Source: Aliiroseovarius lamellibrachiae (GTDB taxonomy: Bacteria > Pseudomonadota > Alphaproteobacteria > Rhodobacterales > Rhodobacteraceae). Taken from it: DNA of 64,000 nt. Below the pieces are notes generated by a model, which saw nothing but the letters and a program-made list of their open reading frames with translations, was not told the DNA's origin and made no database searches. Positions 34,872-43,053 of this stretch are shown piece by piece. The translations under genes were made by a program, and so were the position numbers. Position 1 is the first letter of the stretch. Each line of letters opens with the position of its first letter. Location of the stretch: NCBI RefSeq assembly GCF_018599245.1, contig NZ_JAHEVJ010000002.1:62001-126000 (forward strand), given 5' to 3'.

Positions 34872-36068
34872 TTAATCGGTGCGGTCTTGGCTGAACAGAT
34901 AGATCACGCAGCCGATCAAACACGGCACCGCGAAATATAAAAACACCGCTTGGTAGGGGGCTGTTATGGCCCCCTCAGCACCCGCAGACGCCTTGGCCGA
35001 ATTAAAGATATTGGCTGAGGTGAACTGGAAAAAACCTACCCCTCCGATCCCAAACATATTCATCAAGGTCACGCCGCGCCCGACCAAATGCGGCGGGTAA
35101 AAGCTGCGTCCATGCGCCATGATCAGCGGGAAAGATGCGCCAAACAATCCGATTGCCGCCATCATCAACGCCACGGACCACACGCCAGAGGTGGGCATCG
35201 CCCAAAGGGCAAAGACAAATCCCACCGCGATGACATTACCGGGCAAGATTACCCATTTGCGGGTCTTAAAAATCCGGTCGAGCGGCCCATAGGCAAAGCT
35301 GCCCAAGACCATCGCAAGGGCAATGCCCATCGTGACCCAGCCAATGCCGGTGGCATCCAACCCGTAGACATCCCGCATAAACGGTCCCGCCCAGCTGCCG
35401 CGCAACCCAGCGGCGGGGGCGTATTGCGCAAACATCAGCGGGAAGATCATCCACAGCGCGGGCATCTTCAAAAGATCCAGCACAGATCCTTTCCTCTGTC
35501 CGTCTTCCAGCGCAACCTTGGGCGGATCTTGCACGGTGAAGAGTATCGCCAAGGCCACCAATAACGTGACCGCCACCAAGGCCCACAGACAGGCCCGCCA
35601 GCCAAAGCTTTCCACCGCAAGCGCCAAGGGCAAGGCCCCAGCGATGTTGCCAAGCGCGCCAAACCCGATGACCATTCCGGCCAAAGTGCCAAAGATAGCG
35701 GGGGAATACATGCGGGCAAAAATGTAATAGGACGCCATCAAAACAGGGGAACACCCCATGCCAATCAGCATCATGGCGTAAAGAATGTGATCGGGGCTGG
35801 TGGCATTGGCGAACACAAGCGCCCCACCGCCACCGCCAATGGCCAGAAGGGCCGCCGCCAACCGCTTTGGCCCGATGTTATCAAGCGCCCAACCAACCGG
35901 CAGCTGCATCAACGCAAAGACAATGAACCATGCCCCAGATGCGCGCGCCAGATCCTCAGGACTCGCCCCCAAATCCGCCTTTAGCGCCGGGGTCATCACC
36001 GCAAGAAACGCACGATAAAACTGGCTCAAGACATAGGCAATGATAAGCGAGAAAATCCCGATCCGCAT
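34872..36068 (-). CDS. MFS transporter
   Basis: Major facilitator of 398 residues with about twelve membrane helices. The A-motif region between helices 2 and 3 reads GWALDNIGPKRL (about 60-71), and the first helix is GIFSLIIAYVLSQFYRAF. It resembles the CynX/NNP-like and oxalate-formate-like MFS branches, but no substrate can be given. I chose ATG 36068, with AGGAG seven bases before it, over an upstream in-frame ATG at 36119. It converges with the helicase gene, eight bases between stops. Confidence 0.9.
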   Translation of the reverse strand: MRIGIFSLIIAYVLSQFYRAFLAVMTPALKADLGASPEDLARASGAWFIVFALMQLPVGWALDNIGPKRLAAALLAIGGGGGALVFANATSPDHILYAMMLIGMGCSPVLMASYYIFARMYSPAIFGTLAGMVIGFGALGNIAGALPLALAVESFGWRACLWALVAVTLLVALAILFTVQDPPKVALEDGQRKGSVLDLLKMPALWMIFPLMFAQYAPAAGLRGSWAGPFMRDVYGLDATGIGWVTMGIALAMVLGSFAYGPLDRIFKTRKWVILPGNVIAVGFVFALWAMPTSGVWSVALMMAAIGLFGASFPLIMAHGRSFYPPHLVGRGVTLMNMFGIGGVGFFQFTSANIFNSAKASAGAEGAITAPYQAVFLYFAVPCLIGCVIYLFSQDRTD

Positions 36069-36163
36069 ACTGCGCTCCTTTTTGACAACTGCGCCACAAG
36101 ACACGGGATTTACACCCAAAACAAGCCCTGCAAAAAGACTTAGGGCGCAGATCGAAATCCGCG

Positions 36164-36226
36164 CCCCTTTTTCTTGTCACAAATATCCTGGGGTGAGGCG
36201 AAAGCCGAGGGGCAAAGCCCCTATCC
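36164..36226 (+). repeat. Intergenic repeat, copy C (type 2 tail)
   Basis: Head CTTTTTTCTTGTCACAAATATCCT in two pieces (T-rich run, then CAAATATCCT), followed by GGGGTGAGGC, AAGCCGAGGGGC and the hairpin AGGGGC-aaa-GCCCCT (36208-36222). The hairpin overlaps the hemE stop codon (36221-36223). It matches copy D at 62438-62500 over nearly its full length and shares only the head with copies A and B. Confidence 0.8.
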
Positions 36227-37267
36227 GTTGCGAACGGTGTCGATCATCAGCTGCACATTCTCAGGGTCTGCATCAGGGGTGATCCCGTGACCAAGGTTGA
36301 AAATATGCGGGCCGTTTTTGAACGCTTCAACCACCTTACGGGTCTCATCCACCAGTTCCTGACCGCCAGTGACCATATGGCGCGAGGCAAGGTTGCCCTG
36401 CACACAGCCATCCACTTGCACATTGGCGGCGGCCCATTCTGGCGACACCGAATTGTCGATGGCAACACAATCGACGCCGGTTGCCTTGGCAAAACCAATA
36501 TAACCATCACCCGCTTCGCGCGGGAAGCCAATCACGGGAATGCCCGGATGACGCTTTTTCAATTCGGTGGTGATCACACGCGCAGGTTCCAGCGCATATT
36601 TCTGGAAATCTTCGCCCTTCAGCGACCCAGCCCAGCTGTCAAACAGCTTCACAACCTCAGCACCCGCCTCAATCTGCATCGACAGATATTCAATGGTGGC
36701 GGCGGTCAAACGGTCCATCACCGCATCAAACAGCGGCGTGTTCTCAGCCTTCAACGCGTGCGCCGGGCCTTGGTCTTTGGTGCCCTGACCGGCAATCATA
36801 TAGGTCGCCACGGTCCACGGCATCCCGGCAAAGCCGATCAAAGCGGTCTCTTTTGGCAAGGTCTCGCTGAGGATGCGCACGGTTTCATAAACCGGGTTCA
36901 GCACCTCGTGAATGTCATCTTTGCCCTTCAGCACATCAAAATCGGCCTGCGACTGGATGGTCGACAGACGTGGCCCTTCACCGGTGACAAACCACAAATC
37001 CGCGCCAAGCGCTTGGGGCACCAACAGAATATCGGCAAACAGGATCGCCGCATCAAACCCATAGCGGCGGATCGGCTGATGGGTCACTTCGGCAGCCAAT
37101 TCAGGATTATAGCAAAGCTTCAGGAAATCACCGGCCTCGGCCCGCGTTGCACGATACTCGGGCAAATAACGCCCGGCCTGACGCATCATCCAGATCGGAG
37201 GGGTGGGCAGGGTCTCGCCCGCAAGGGCCCGCAGGATTGTCTTTTGCGTCTTCATTTGCTCACTCAT
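36221..37267 (-). CDS. hemE: Uroporphyrinogen decarboxylase
   Basis: Removes four carboxyl groups from uroporphyrinogen III to give coproporphyrinogen III in haem synthesis. The product has 348 residues. The N-terminal signature [17 protein letters not shown] includes the conserved arginines, and [14 protein letters not shown] and [14 protein letters not shown] follow in place. It is divergent from hemC; a TTGACA that could be its -35 element lies at 37320-37325. Two other haem genes (hemC, hemF) lie within 5 kb. Confidence 0.97.
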   Translation of the reverse strand: MSEQMKTQKTILRALAGETLPTPPIWMMRQAGRYLPEYRATRAEAGDFLKLCYNPELAAEVTHQPIRRYGFDAAILFADILLVPQALGADLWFVTGEGPRLSTIQSQADFDVLKGKDDIHEVLNPVYETVRILSETLPKETALIGFAGMPWTVATYMIAGQGTKDQGPAHALKAENTPLFDAVMDRLTAATIEYLSMQIEAGAEVVKLFDSWAGSLKGEDFQKYALEPARVITTELKKRHPGIPVIGFPREAGDGYIGFAKATGVDCVAIDNSVSPEWAAANVQVDGCVQGNLASRHMVTGGQELVDETRKVVEAFKNGPHIFNLGHGITPDADPENVQLMIDTVRNG

Positions 37268-37319
37268 CTTTCATGCCTTTCCTGTCTGCACTCATGGCAG
37301 TCGCGTTTTCCGTGGGTGT

Positions 37320-37325
37320 TGTCAA
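37320..37325 (-). promoter_or_regulatory. Possible -35 element for hemE
   Basis: A perfect TTGACA on the minus strand, about 52 bases upstream of the hemE start. No convincing -10 hexamer is found at 16-18 bases, so this is tentative. The same 128-base gap must also hold the hemC promoter. Confidence 0.3.
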
Positions 37326-37395
37326 GCATACACTCCGCCGCAGTTACTTAACCTATGTTATGGACAGGCGGTTTTCTCACGCGTAAAGGATGCCC

Positions 37396-38358
37396 ATGAC
37401 CAAGATGTTACCGACCCCCGATGCGCCCCTGAATATTGGCACCCGCGGCAGCCCGCTCGCGCTGGCTCAGGCCCATGAAACCCGTGCGCGCCTGATGGCG
37501 GCCTTTGACCTGCCCGAGGCAGCGTTTGAGATTGTGGTGATTCATACCACCGGCGACAACCGATCCATGATCGACGCGGACCGCCCGTTGAAAGAGATCG
37601 GCAACAAGGGTCTTTTCACCAAAGAGATCGAAGAGGCGATGATCGACGGTCGCATCGATATTGCGGTGCATTCGATGAAAGATATGCCGGTAGAGCAGCC
37701 CGAGGGGCTGGTATTGGAAACCTATCTTCCCCGCGAAGATACCCGCGATGCCTTTGTGTCGTTGAAATATAAATCCATTGCGGAATTGCCCGAAGGGGCT
37801 GTTGTCGGCACGTCCTCTTTGCGCCGCAAAGCGCAGCTTTTGAACCGCCGTCCCGATCTGAACGTGGTGGAATTTCGCGGCAACGTGCAAACGCGCCTTA
37901 AGAAACTTGGCGACGGCGTGGCCGAAGCCACCTTCCTTGCGATGGCCGGTCTTGCGCGTCTGGGCATGGATGATGCGCCGAAAACGGCGATCCCAACCGA
38001 AGACATGCTGAACGCCGTGGCCCAAGGGGCGATTGGGATTGAACGTCGCGCCGATGACGCCCGCGCCAAAGAGATGCTGGATGCGATCCATGACATCACA
38101 ACGGGTCAGCGCCTGGCCGCGGAACGTGCGTTCTTGGGCGCGCTGGACGGGTCATGTGAAACACCGATTGCCGGACTTGCCACGCTTGAAGGCGACGTAT
38201 TGACGCTGAAGGGTGAGATTCTGCGCACGGATGGATCAGAAAGCGAAAGTGCTGAGATTTCCGGCCCCATCGCCGACGGCCCCGCGCTTGGTCGCAAATT
38301 GGCCCAAGAGCTTCTGGCCCGTGTGGATGATGACTTCTTTGACTGGAAACAAAACTAG
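37396..38358 (+). CDS. hemC: Hydroxymethylbilane synthase (porphobilinogen deaminase)
   Basis: Joins four porphobilinogen units into hydroxymethylbilane. The 320-residue protein has the start of the fold in LNIGTRGSPLALAQA, the catalytic Asp region in HSMKDMP, GTSSLRRKAQL with the substrate-binding arginines, and Cys254 in GSCETPIAG as the dipyrromethane attachment site. The ATG at 37396 has AAAGGA five bases before it; the ATG at 37390 lies inside that site. Its stop codon is part of a tandem AAAACTAG repeat. Confidence 0.96.
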   Translation: MTKMLPTPDAPLNIGTRGSPLALAQAHETRARLMAAFDLPEAAFEIVVIHTTGDNRSMIDADRPLKEIGNKGLFTKEIEEAMIDGRIDIAVHSMKDMPVEQPEGLVLETYLPREDTRDAFVSLKYKSIAELPEGAVVGTSSLRRKAQLLNRRPDLNVVEFRGNVQTRLKKLGDGVAEATFLAMAGLARLGMDDAPKTAIPTEDMLNAVAQGAIGIERRADDARAKEMLDAIHDITTGQRLAAERAFLGALDGSCETPIAGLATLEGDVLTLKGEILRTDGSESESAEISGPIADGPALGRKLAQELLARVDDDFFDWKQN

Positions 38359-38386
38359 AAAACTAGAAAACTAGTTTTCTAGTTTT
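38351..38386. repeat. Tandem AAAACTAG repeat joined to a 28-bp perfect palindrome
   Basis: Three direct copies of AAAACTAG (38351-38374) run into their own inverse, giving a perfect 28-base palindrome at 38359-38386. The first copy contains the hemC stop codon and further copies add TAG triplets. It is AT-rich, unlike the surrounding sequence. Confidence 0.85.
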
Positions 38387-38396
38387 AGTGGTGAGA

Positions 38397-38430
38397 AGGG
38401 CGCGGAATTCCACGCCCTGTTCTTGTTTTT
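38397..38430 (+). terminator. Rho-independent terminator after hemC
   Basis: Arms AGGGCG (38397-38402) and CGCCCT (38413-38418) extend through a C-A mismatch into GGAATTCC, followed by a T-rich run to 38430. Confidence 0.75.
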
Positions 38431-38449
38431 CAGTGTGATGTTCCCGGTG

Positions 38450-39625
38450 TCAGCAGCGCTCAATCGCGATCGCAATACCTTGCCCGCCGCCAATACACAT
38501 GGTGATCAACGCCTTGGACCCACCGGTCCGTTCAAGCTCATGCAGGGCTTTGAGGGTGAGGATCGCCCCCGTCGCCCCAACCGGATGGCCCAAAGCAATT
38601 GCGCCGCCATTTGGGTTAACCTTGGCAGGATCCAACCCAAGGGCTTTGTTCACGGCAATGGCTTGGGCGGCGAAAGCTTCATTTGATTCAATCACATCAA
38701 ACTCGCCCACGGACAGTCCGGTTCTTGCAAGCAGGGCTTCCACCGCTGGCACCGGGCCAATCCCCATCACCTCGGGGCGCACACCGGCGGTTGCATAGCC
38801 CAAAATGCGCGCGCGTGGCTTCAGGCCCGCAGCTTCGGCAGCTTCAGCGCGTGCAAGCACCATCGCCGCCGCACCATCGTTGATGCCAGAGGCGTTGCCC
38901 GCCGTGACGGTGCCGTCTTTTTGAAAGGCGGTGCGCAGCCCGGCCAGTGCTTCGGCTGTGGTGGGCTTTGGATGCTCGTCACGCTTAAACTCAACCATCT
39001 CGCGACGCTGTTTGACCTCGATCGGCACAATCTCATCGTCGAAAAGACCGGCTTCAATGGCGGCTGCTGCGCGCTTTTGGCTTTCGAGCGCAAAAGCGTC
39101 CTGATCGGCGCGGTTGACATCATGTTCGGCCGCCACGTTTTCGGCGGTAATGCCCATGTGACCGGTGCCAAATGGGCAATTGAGCGCACCAAGCATCATG
39201 TCTTGCGCCCCCACGTCGCCCATCTTTTGCCCCCAGCGGGCTGCGGGCAAAATGTAAGGGGCGCGGCTCATGCTTTCGGCCCCGCCCGCAACGGCGAAAT
39301 CCGCGTCCCCCAGCATCAAAGCTTGGGTGGCCGAGACAACGGCTTGTGCGCCAGATCCACACAGTCGGTTCACATTCATCGCGGGCGTTGTGTCAGGGAT
39401 GCCTGCGTCCATCGCCGCGATACGTGACAGATACATATCGCGCGGTTCTGTGTTGATCACATGGCCAAAGACCACTTGGCCGATTTGGCCCGGCTCAACG
39501 CCCGCGCGCGCCATGGCTTCGCGGGTCACATGCGCGCCCAATGTGCTGGGTGGAATGGCGGCAAGGCTGCCCCCAAATGTGCCAATTGCGGTACGTGCGC
39601 CGCCGAGAATGACGATATCACTCAT
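38450..39625 (-). CDS. Acetyl-CoA acetyltransferase / thiolase
   Basis: Thiolase of 391 residues that condenses two acetyl-CoA or cleaves 3-oxoacyl-CoA. The nucleophilic Cys89 is in NRLCGSGAQAV, His in GGAIALGHPVGATGA (about 347), and the second Cys in TMCIGGGQG (about 377). All three catalytic residues are present. Length and motifs fit PhaA/BktB/AtoB-type enzymes, and the chain-length preference is not readable. It stands apart from phaB or other beta-oxidation genes; a MarR regulator gene lies upstream on the same strand. Confidence 0.93.
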   Translation of the reverse strand: MSDIVILGGARTAIGTFGGSLAAIPPSTLGAHVTREAMARAGVEPGQIGQVVFGHVINTEPRDMYLSRIAAMDAGIPDTTPAMNVNRLCGSGAQAVVSATQALMLGDADFAVAGGAESMSRAPYILPAARWGQKMGDVGAQDMMLGALNCPFGTGHMGITAENVAAEHDVNRADQDAFALESQKRAAAAIEAGLFDDEIVPIEVKQRREMVEFKRDEHPKPTTAEALAGLRTAFQKDGTVTAGNASGINDGAAAMVLARAEAAEAAGLKPRARILGYATAGVRPEVMGIGPVPAVEALLARTGLSVGEFDVIESNEAFAAQAIAVNKALGLDPAKVNPNGGAIALGHPVGATGAILTLKALHELERTGGSKALITMCIGGGQGIAIAIERC

Positions 39626-39727
39626 GGGAAATCCCCCTTATTTCGTTGCCGAAATCTTGCCACGCGGGGACCGGTTTGTCGCTTGTGACGTTTCGTCAGA
39701 CATTTGCGCCGCAGCGTCAATATGGCA

Positions 39728-40174
39728 TCAATCGTCCGAAGTGCGCCCATTGCCCAAGGCGTCGATCAAAAGGTCGATTTGCTGGCGGAAGTCTTTCGGG
39801 TTTTGCATCAAGGTCTCAAGCTCTTCTTGATAACTGCGGGCAATGGGGGCGAGGGCGTCAATCATCTCGCGGCCTTTTTCAGTCAGCTCAAGTTCCACCA
39901 AACGCCGGTCATGTGGATTGACGGTTTTGGTGATAAATCCGGCCCCCTCAAGCCGCGAGGCGGCGCGGCTGACCTTTGGCTTGTCCATGTCCACGCGTTT
40001 GTGGATTTCGCGCACGCTGACGCTGTTGGCTTGGCTTAGATGCGCCACCACACGCCATTCGGACACGGTGATGCCATATGCGTCGCGGTAGTGTTTTGAA
40101 AACTCTGCGCTGATGCGGCTGGACAGAACGGCGATTTGATAGGGCAAAAAGTCGTTGAGTTTAAATGCGGTCAC
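39728..40174 (-). CDS. MarR family transcriptional regulator
   Basis: A winged-helix regulator of 148 residues. The core is VSEWRVVAHLSQANSVSVREI, then the recognition helix VDMDKPKVSRAASRLEGAGF and the wing NPHDRRLVELELTEKG. I chose the GTG at 40174, preceded by GAAAGG at about eight bases, because an upstream ATG would add a poorly supported stretch. It lies 102 bases upstream of the thiolase gene in the same direction; whether it controls that gene is unknown. Confidence 0.9.
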   Translation of the reverse strand: MTAFKLNDFLPYQIAVLSSRISAEFSKHYRDAYGITVSEWRVVAHLSQANSVSVREIHKRVDMDKPKVSRAASRLEGAGFITKTVNPHDRRLVELELTEKGREMIDALAPIARSYQEELETLMQNPKDFRQQIDLLIDALGNGRTSDD

Positions 40175-40253
40175 GAATGCGGCCTTTCGTTGGTTGGTCA
40201 AAATCCTGCCCGGAAACGGGGGGCGAGGCAAGCAAGATCAACGCAGATGTGGT

Positions 40254-40760
40254 TCAGATCAAAGGATCATAGGCCCATTGCAACAAGGCTTGGCGTTGGC
40301 GCGGACGGCAGAAGATATCCCCCACATCGCAATTGGCGCGGATTTGGCCCGCATGCCGCGCAAAACCCCGCCAGCGTTTGATCTGTGTGGTATCGGTTTG
40401 CGGCAACCGGCGTCCCATGAAATAGCGACAATACCACTGAAACCATCCCCGTGGGTCAGGACCATAGATCCAACCCTTTTCGCGCCAGACCGACAGGGGT
40501 TGGCGGCTTTTGATGGCGAAGTAATTCAGCGCCGGATTGGGGGCGTCTGACAGTTTCGCACCCTCATACCAATCGGCGGGAAATTCATCCCGGCAATCGT
40601 TCAGGTATTTGCCTTCAAACACCCCCATCGCCAGCATTTCAGGCGGCGTGTGAAAGGGGGTGAAACCGGGATCGAACTCTTCGCCCATCGGGGCCTCAAG
40701 CTGGTATGAATACCCGGTCTGCATCCGGTCATTGACCTGGATGAAGTCCCCAACAGTCAC
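40254..40760 (-). CDS. Conserved hypothetical protein downstream of hemF
   Basis: A 168-residue soluble protein with GTG start, three bases after the hemF stop, so it is almost certainly cotranscribed with hemF. It is rich in Trp, Tyr, Arg and Pro (GWIYGPDPRGWFQWYCRYF, RWRGFARHAGQI, RPRQRQALLQWAYDP) and has an N-terminal GEEFDPGFTPFHTPPEML. No signal peptide, membrane segment or known motif is seen. I know of similar unannotated proteins in bacteria and plants but no function. The aromatic-rich half and hemF link might hint at a nucleic-acid or cofactor role, but this is speculation. Confidence 0.75.
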   Translation of the reverse strand: MTVGDFIQVNDRMQTGYSYQLEAPMGEEFDPGFTPFHTPPEMLAMGVFEGKYLNDCRDEFPADWYEGAKLSDAPNPALNYFAIKSRQPLSVWREKGWIYGPDPRGWFQWYCRYFMGRRLPQTDTTQIKRWRGFARHAGQIRANCDVGDIFCRPRQRQALLQWAYDPLI

Positions 40761-40763
40761 AGC

Positions 40764-41678
40764 TCAGACCCATTTGGCCATTGGTGGCAGGCTCATCAGC
40801 ACGGCGTTGGCGTCATGCCCGGTTGTCAGGCCAAACTTGGTGCCGCGATCATAGACCAGATTATATTCAGCATAGAGCCCGCGGTGCACCAATTGCTTGT
40901 CCTTGTCGCCCTCGTCCCAGACGGTGTCGCGGCGTTTTTCGGTCAGCGGGACAAAGGCGGGCAAAAAGGCGCGGCCAACGTCTTGGGTAAAGGCAAAGTC
41001 CGCCTCCCAATCACCGGTGTTGTGATCGTCGTAAAAGATCCCGCCCACGCCCCGCGCGCGACCCCGGTGCGGGACAAAGAAATACTCGTCCGCCCAGGCT
41101 TTGAATTTGTCATAGTAAGCCGGGTCATGGCTGTCACAGGCGCGCCCCATTTCCGCATGAAAATGCGCAGTGTCTTCGTCATATTCAATGCAAGGGTTCA
41201 GGTCTGCCCCGCCGCCAAACCACCACGCTTGCGGTGTCCAGAACATGCGGGTGTTCATGTGAACGGCGGGGGCGTGTGGGTTTTGCATATGCGCCACAAG
41301 CGAAATGCCTGCCGCCCAAAACTGTGGGTTGTCCTTGATGCCGGGTACGCCGCGCGCGGCCATTGCGCCCTGTGCGGCCTCGCCCAAAGACCCATGCACG
41401 GTTGAGATGTTCACGCCCACTTTTTCAAACACACGCCCGCCGCGCATCACGCTCATCAAACCACCACCCGCATCAGACCCATCGTCAGAGGTGCGTTTGG
41501 TTTCGGTCACCTCAAACCGACCCGCCGGAAGGGTCGCTGTGGGGCCTGTGGTTTGGCTGTCTTCTAGGGCCTCAAAGCTGGCGACAATCTGATCGCGAAG
41601 CTCCCGAAACCACGCGCTTGCACGGGATTTTTGGTCATCCATTTGGGTTGGCGTCTGGCTAGACATCTGTTCGGTCAT
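40764..41678 (-). CDS. hemF: Oxygen-dependent coproporphyrinogen III oxidase
   Basis: Oxidatively decarboxylates coproporphyrinogen III to protoporphyrinogen IX with O2. The 304-residue protein carries HMNTRMFWTPQAWWFGGG, DLNPCIEYDEDTAHFH and GVGGIFYDDHNTGDWE, with the catalytic His and Arg residues in place, then YNLVYDRGTKFGLTTG near the end. It implies aerobic haem synthesis. No anaerobic hemN is seen in the window. The following gene (40254-40760) is unknown. Confidence 0.97.
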   Translation of the reverse strand: MTEQMSSQTPTQMDDQKSRASAWFRELRDQIVASFEALEDSQTTGPTATLPAGRFEVTETKRTSDDGSDAGGGLMSVMRGGRVFEKVGVNISTVHGSLGEAAQGAMAARGVPGIKDNPQFWAAGISLVAHMQNPHAPAVHMNTRMFWTPQAWWFGGGADLNPCIEYDEDTAHFHAEMGRACDSHDPAYYDKFKAWADEYFFVPHRGRARGVGGIFYDDHNTGDWEADFAFTQDVGRAFLPAFVPLTEKRRDTVWDEGDKDKQLVHRGLYAEYNLVYDRGTKFGLTTGHDANAVLMSLPPMAKWV

Positions 41679-41804
41679 AAAACTCTCCTGTTTCGCGCGC
41701 GGTTTGGTGGTGTTGAGCTAGCAGTTTTTCCCCTGACAAGCCAATGCGGCTTTTTTGTAAAATGACATGTGAATAGGGTGGAACACCGCAGGAGCAGCCC
41801 TGAT

Positions 41805-42164
41805 ATGTTTAGAAAAACCGCCACTGTGATCGGATTTACTGTGGTGCTCAGTGCATGCCAATCGCGCCCCCAAACCGTTGCGGTCTCTGCTGCTGATGGA
41901 TGTCGACGCCAAATTTCGGCGAAACTGCAAGCGGTAGACACGCGGATTACGGCGCTTGAAGCCCTGCAATCGCGTGGGTATCGCACCCAGAACGCGCCGC
42001 TTAAAATCGCCAATCCGCTTAAGGTTTGCGCAAGCCCGGTGCCATTTGTCTCGCTTTGCACGCCGTCACCAAAAATCAAATCCAGCTTGCCGAGTTACGC
42101 GGACTACAAAGTGTCACAACGCGAGTTGGTGGCGCTGAAACACCAGCGAAAAGCACTGTTATAG
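41805..42164 (+). CDS. Small lipoprotein, unknown
   Basis: A 119-residue protein with a lipoprotein signal (MFRKTATVIGFTVVLSAC, lipobox LSAC at Cys18). The mature part has three further cysteines, a helix ISAKLQAVDTRITALEALQSR and a basic C-terminal helix SQRELVALKHQRKALL. I do not recognise a domain. GGAG lies about ten bases before the ATG at 41805, a little far; an upstream in-frame ATG at 41769 would remove the signal-peptide position. Confidence 0.7.
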   Translation: MFRKTATVIGFTVVLSACQSRPQTVAVSAADGCRRQISAKLQAVDTRITALEALQSRGYRTQNAPLKIANPLKVCASPVPFVSLCTPSPKIKSSLPSYADYKVSQRELVALKHQRKALL

Positions 42165-42189
42165 CAACGCAAAAATTGCGGCTGAGGCA

Positions 42190-43017
42190 TCAATGTGATG
42201 GGTTGCCCACCACATCAAGCAAGCTGCGCCCGCCGTCAATGGTCAGGATGTGACCGGTCATAAAGCCAGAACTGTCCGAGGTCAGGAATTGCGCGGCTTC
42301 GGCAATTTCATTTGCGCTGGCGATGCGGCCCAAGGGGGTGCCTTCGATCACATCCGCGCGGGTTTCTTTGTTGTCGCGGATGGTGTCACGCAGGCTTGCG
42401 CTCATCACGGAGCCAAAGCTGACGGCGTTGACGCGGATCCGGCTGGGGGCCAAAGCCACCGCCAGCGATCGGGTCATTTGATCCACCGCTGCGGACGCGA
42501 CAGAATAGGCCAAAAGCCCCGGTTGCGTGCGCGTGGCCGCAATGGACGACAGATTTACAATGGCCCCAAGCGGGGTATCTTGCTCATCTTCCCCAAGATC
42601 CAACCCTTGCTGGATCATGCGTTTTGCCACCAACTGGCTTAGCCGCAAACTGGTCATCAGGTTTTGATCAAGCAGTGTCTGTACCGCCAGATTATCCGCA
42701 TCCAAAGGGTCCGCGAGCATCACCTGACGCGAGGCATTGATCAGGATATCCACCCGTTCAAACGCGTCCATTGTGGCGGACAGCAGGTTGTTGATGGTCA
42801 GCTTTTCGCGAAGATCCCCGGCAAAAATGCGCGTCGGCGCCTCGGATGTTTCTTCGTCTTCGGGGTTTGGACCCCATTCATTCAACAGACGCGCCTCATC
42901 CATATCGGCGCACATGACATTTGCCCCGTGGTCGGCAAAATGGCGTGCGATGGCAAGGCCGATCCCATTGGCGGCACCTGTGATGATGGCGGTTTTACCA
43001 GCGATGGAAAATGACAT
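42190..43017 (-). CDS. Atypical short-chain dehydrogenase/reductase, catalytic lysine missing
   Basis: SDR protein of 275 residues. The cofactor motif TGAANGIG (13-20) and Ser157/Ser158 in VNLSSIAA are present, and Tyr171 is in place, but the YxxxK motif reads YSVAS: residue 175 is Ser (codon TCC) instead of Lys. The NNAG motif is replaced by INAS, and an acidic insertion NEWGPNPEDEETSEA follows the second strand. The C-terminal LTSDSSGFMTGHILTIDGG is normal. The enzyme is either catalytically impaired, a non-catalytic homologue, or uses another residue. The substrate is unknown. Confidence 0.88.
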   Translation of the reverse strand: MSFSIAGKTAIITGAANGIGLAIARHFADHGANVMCADMDEARLLNEWGPNPEDEETSEAPTRIFAGDLREKLTINNLLSATMDAFERVDILINASRQVMLADPLDADNLAVQTLLDQNLMTSLRLSQLVAKRMIQQGLDLGEDEQDTPLGAIVNLSSIAATRTQPGLLAYSVASAAVDQMTRSLAVALAPSRIRVNAVSFGSVMSASLRDTIRDNKETRADVIEGTPLGRIASANEIAEAAQFLTSDSSGFMTGHILTIDGGRSLLDVVGNPSH

Positions 43018-43053
43018 GATGTCCTCCCTTAGTCCCGATCAGACCGACTGATC

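Noticed and set aside
36287-37351. A 354-codon open frame opposite hemE
   Set aside because: It is antisense to intact hemE, with the same shadow composition.
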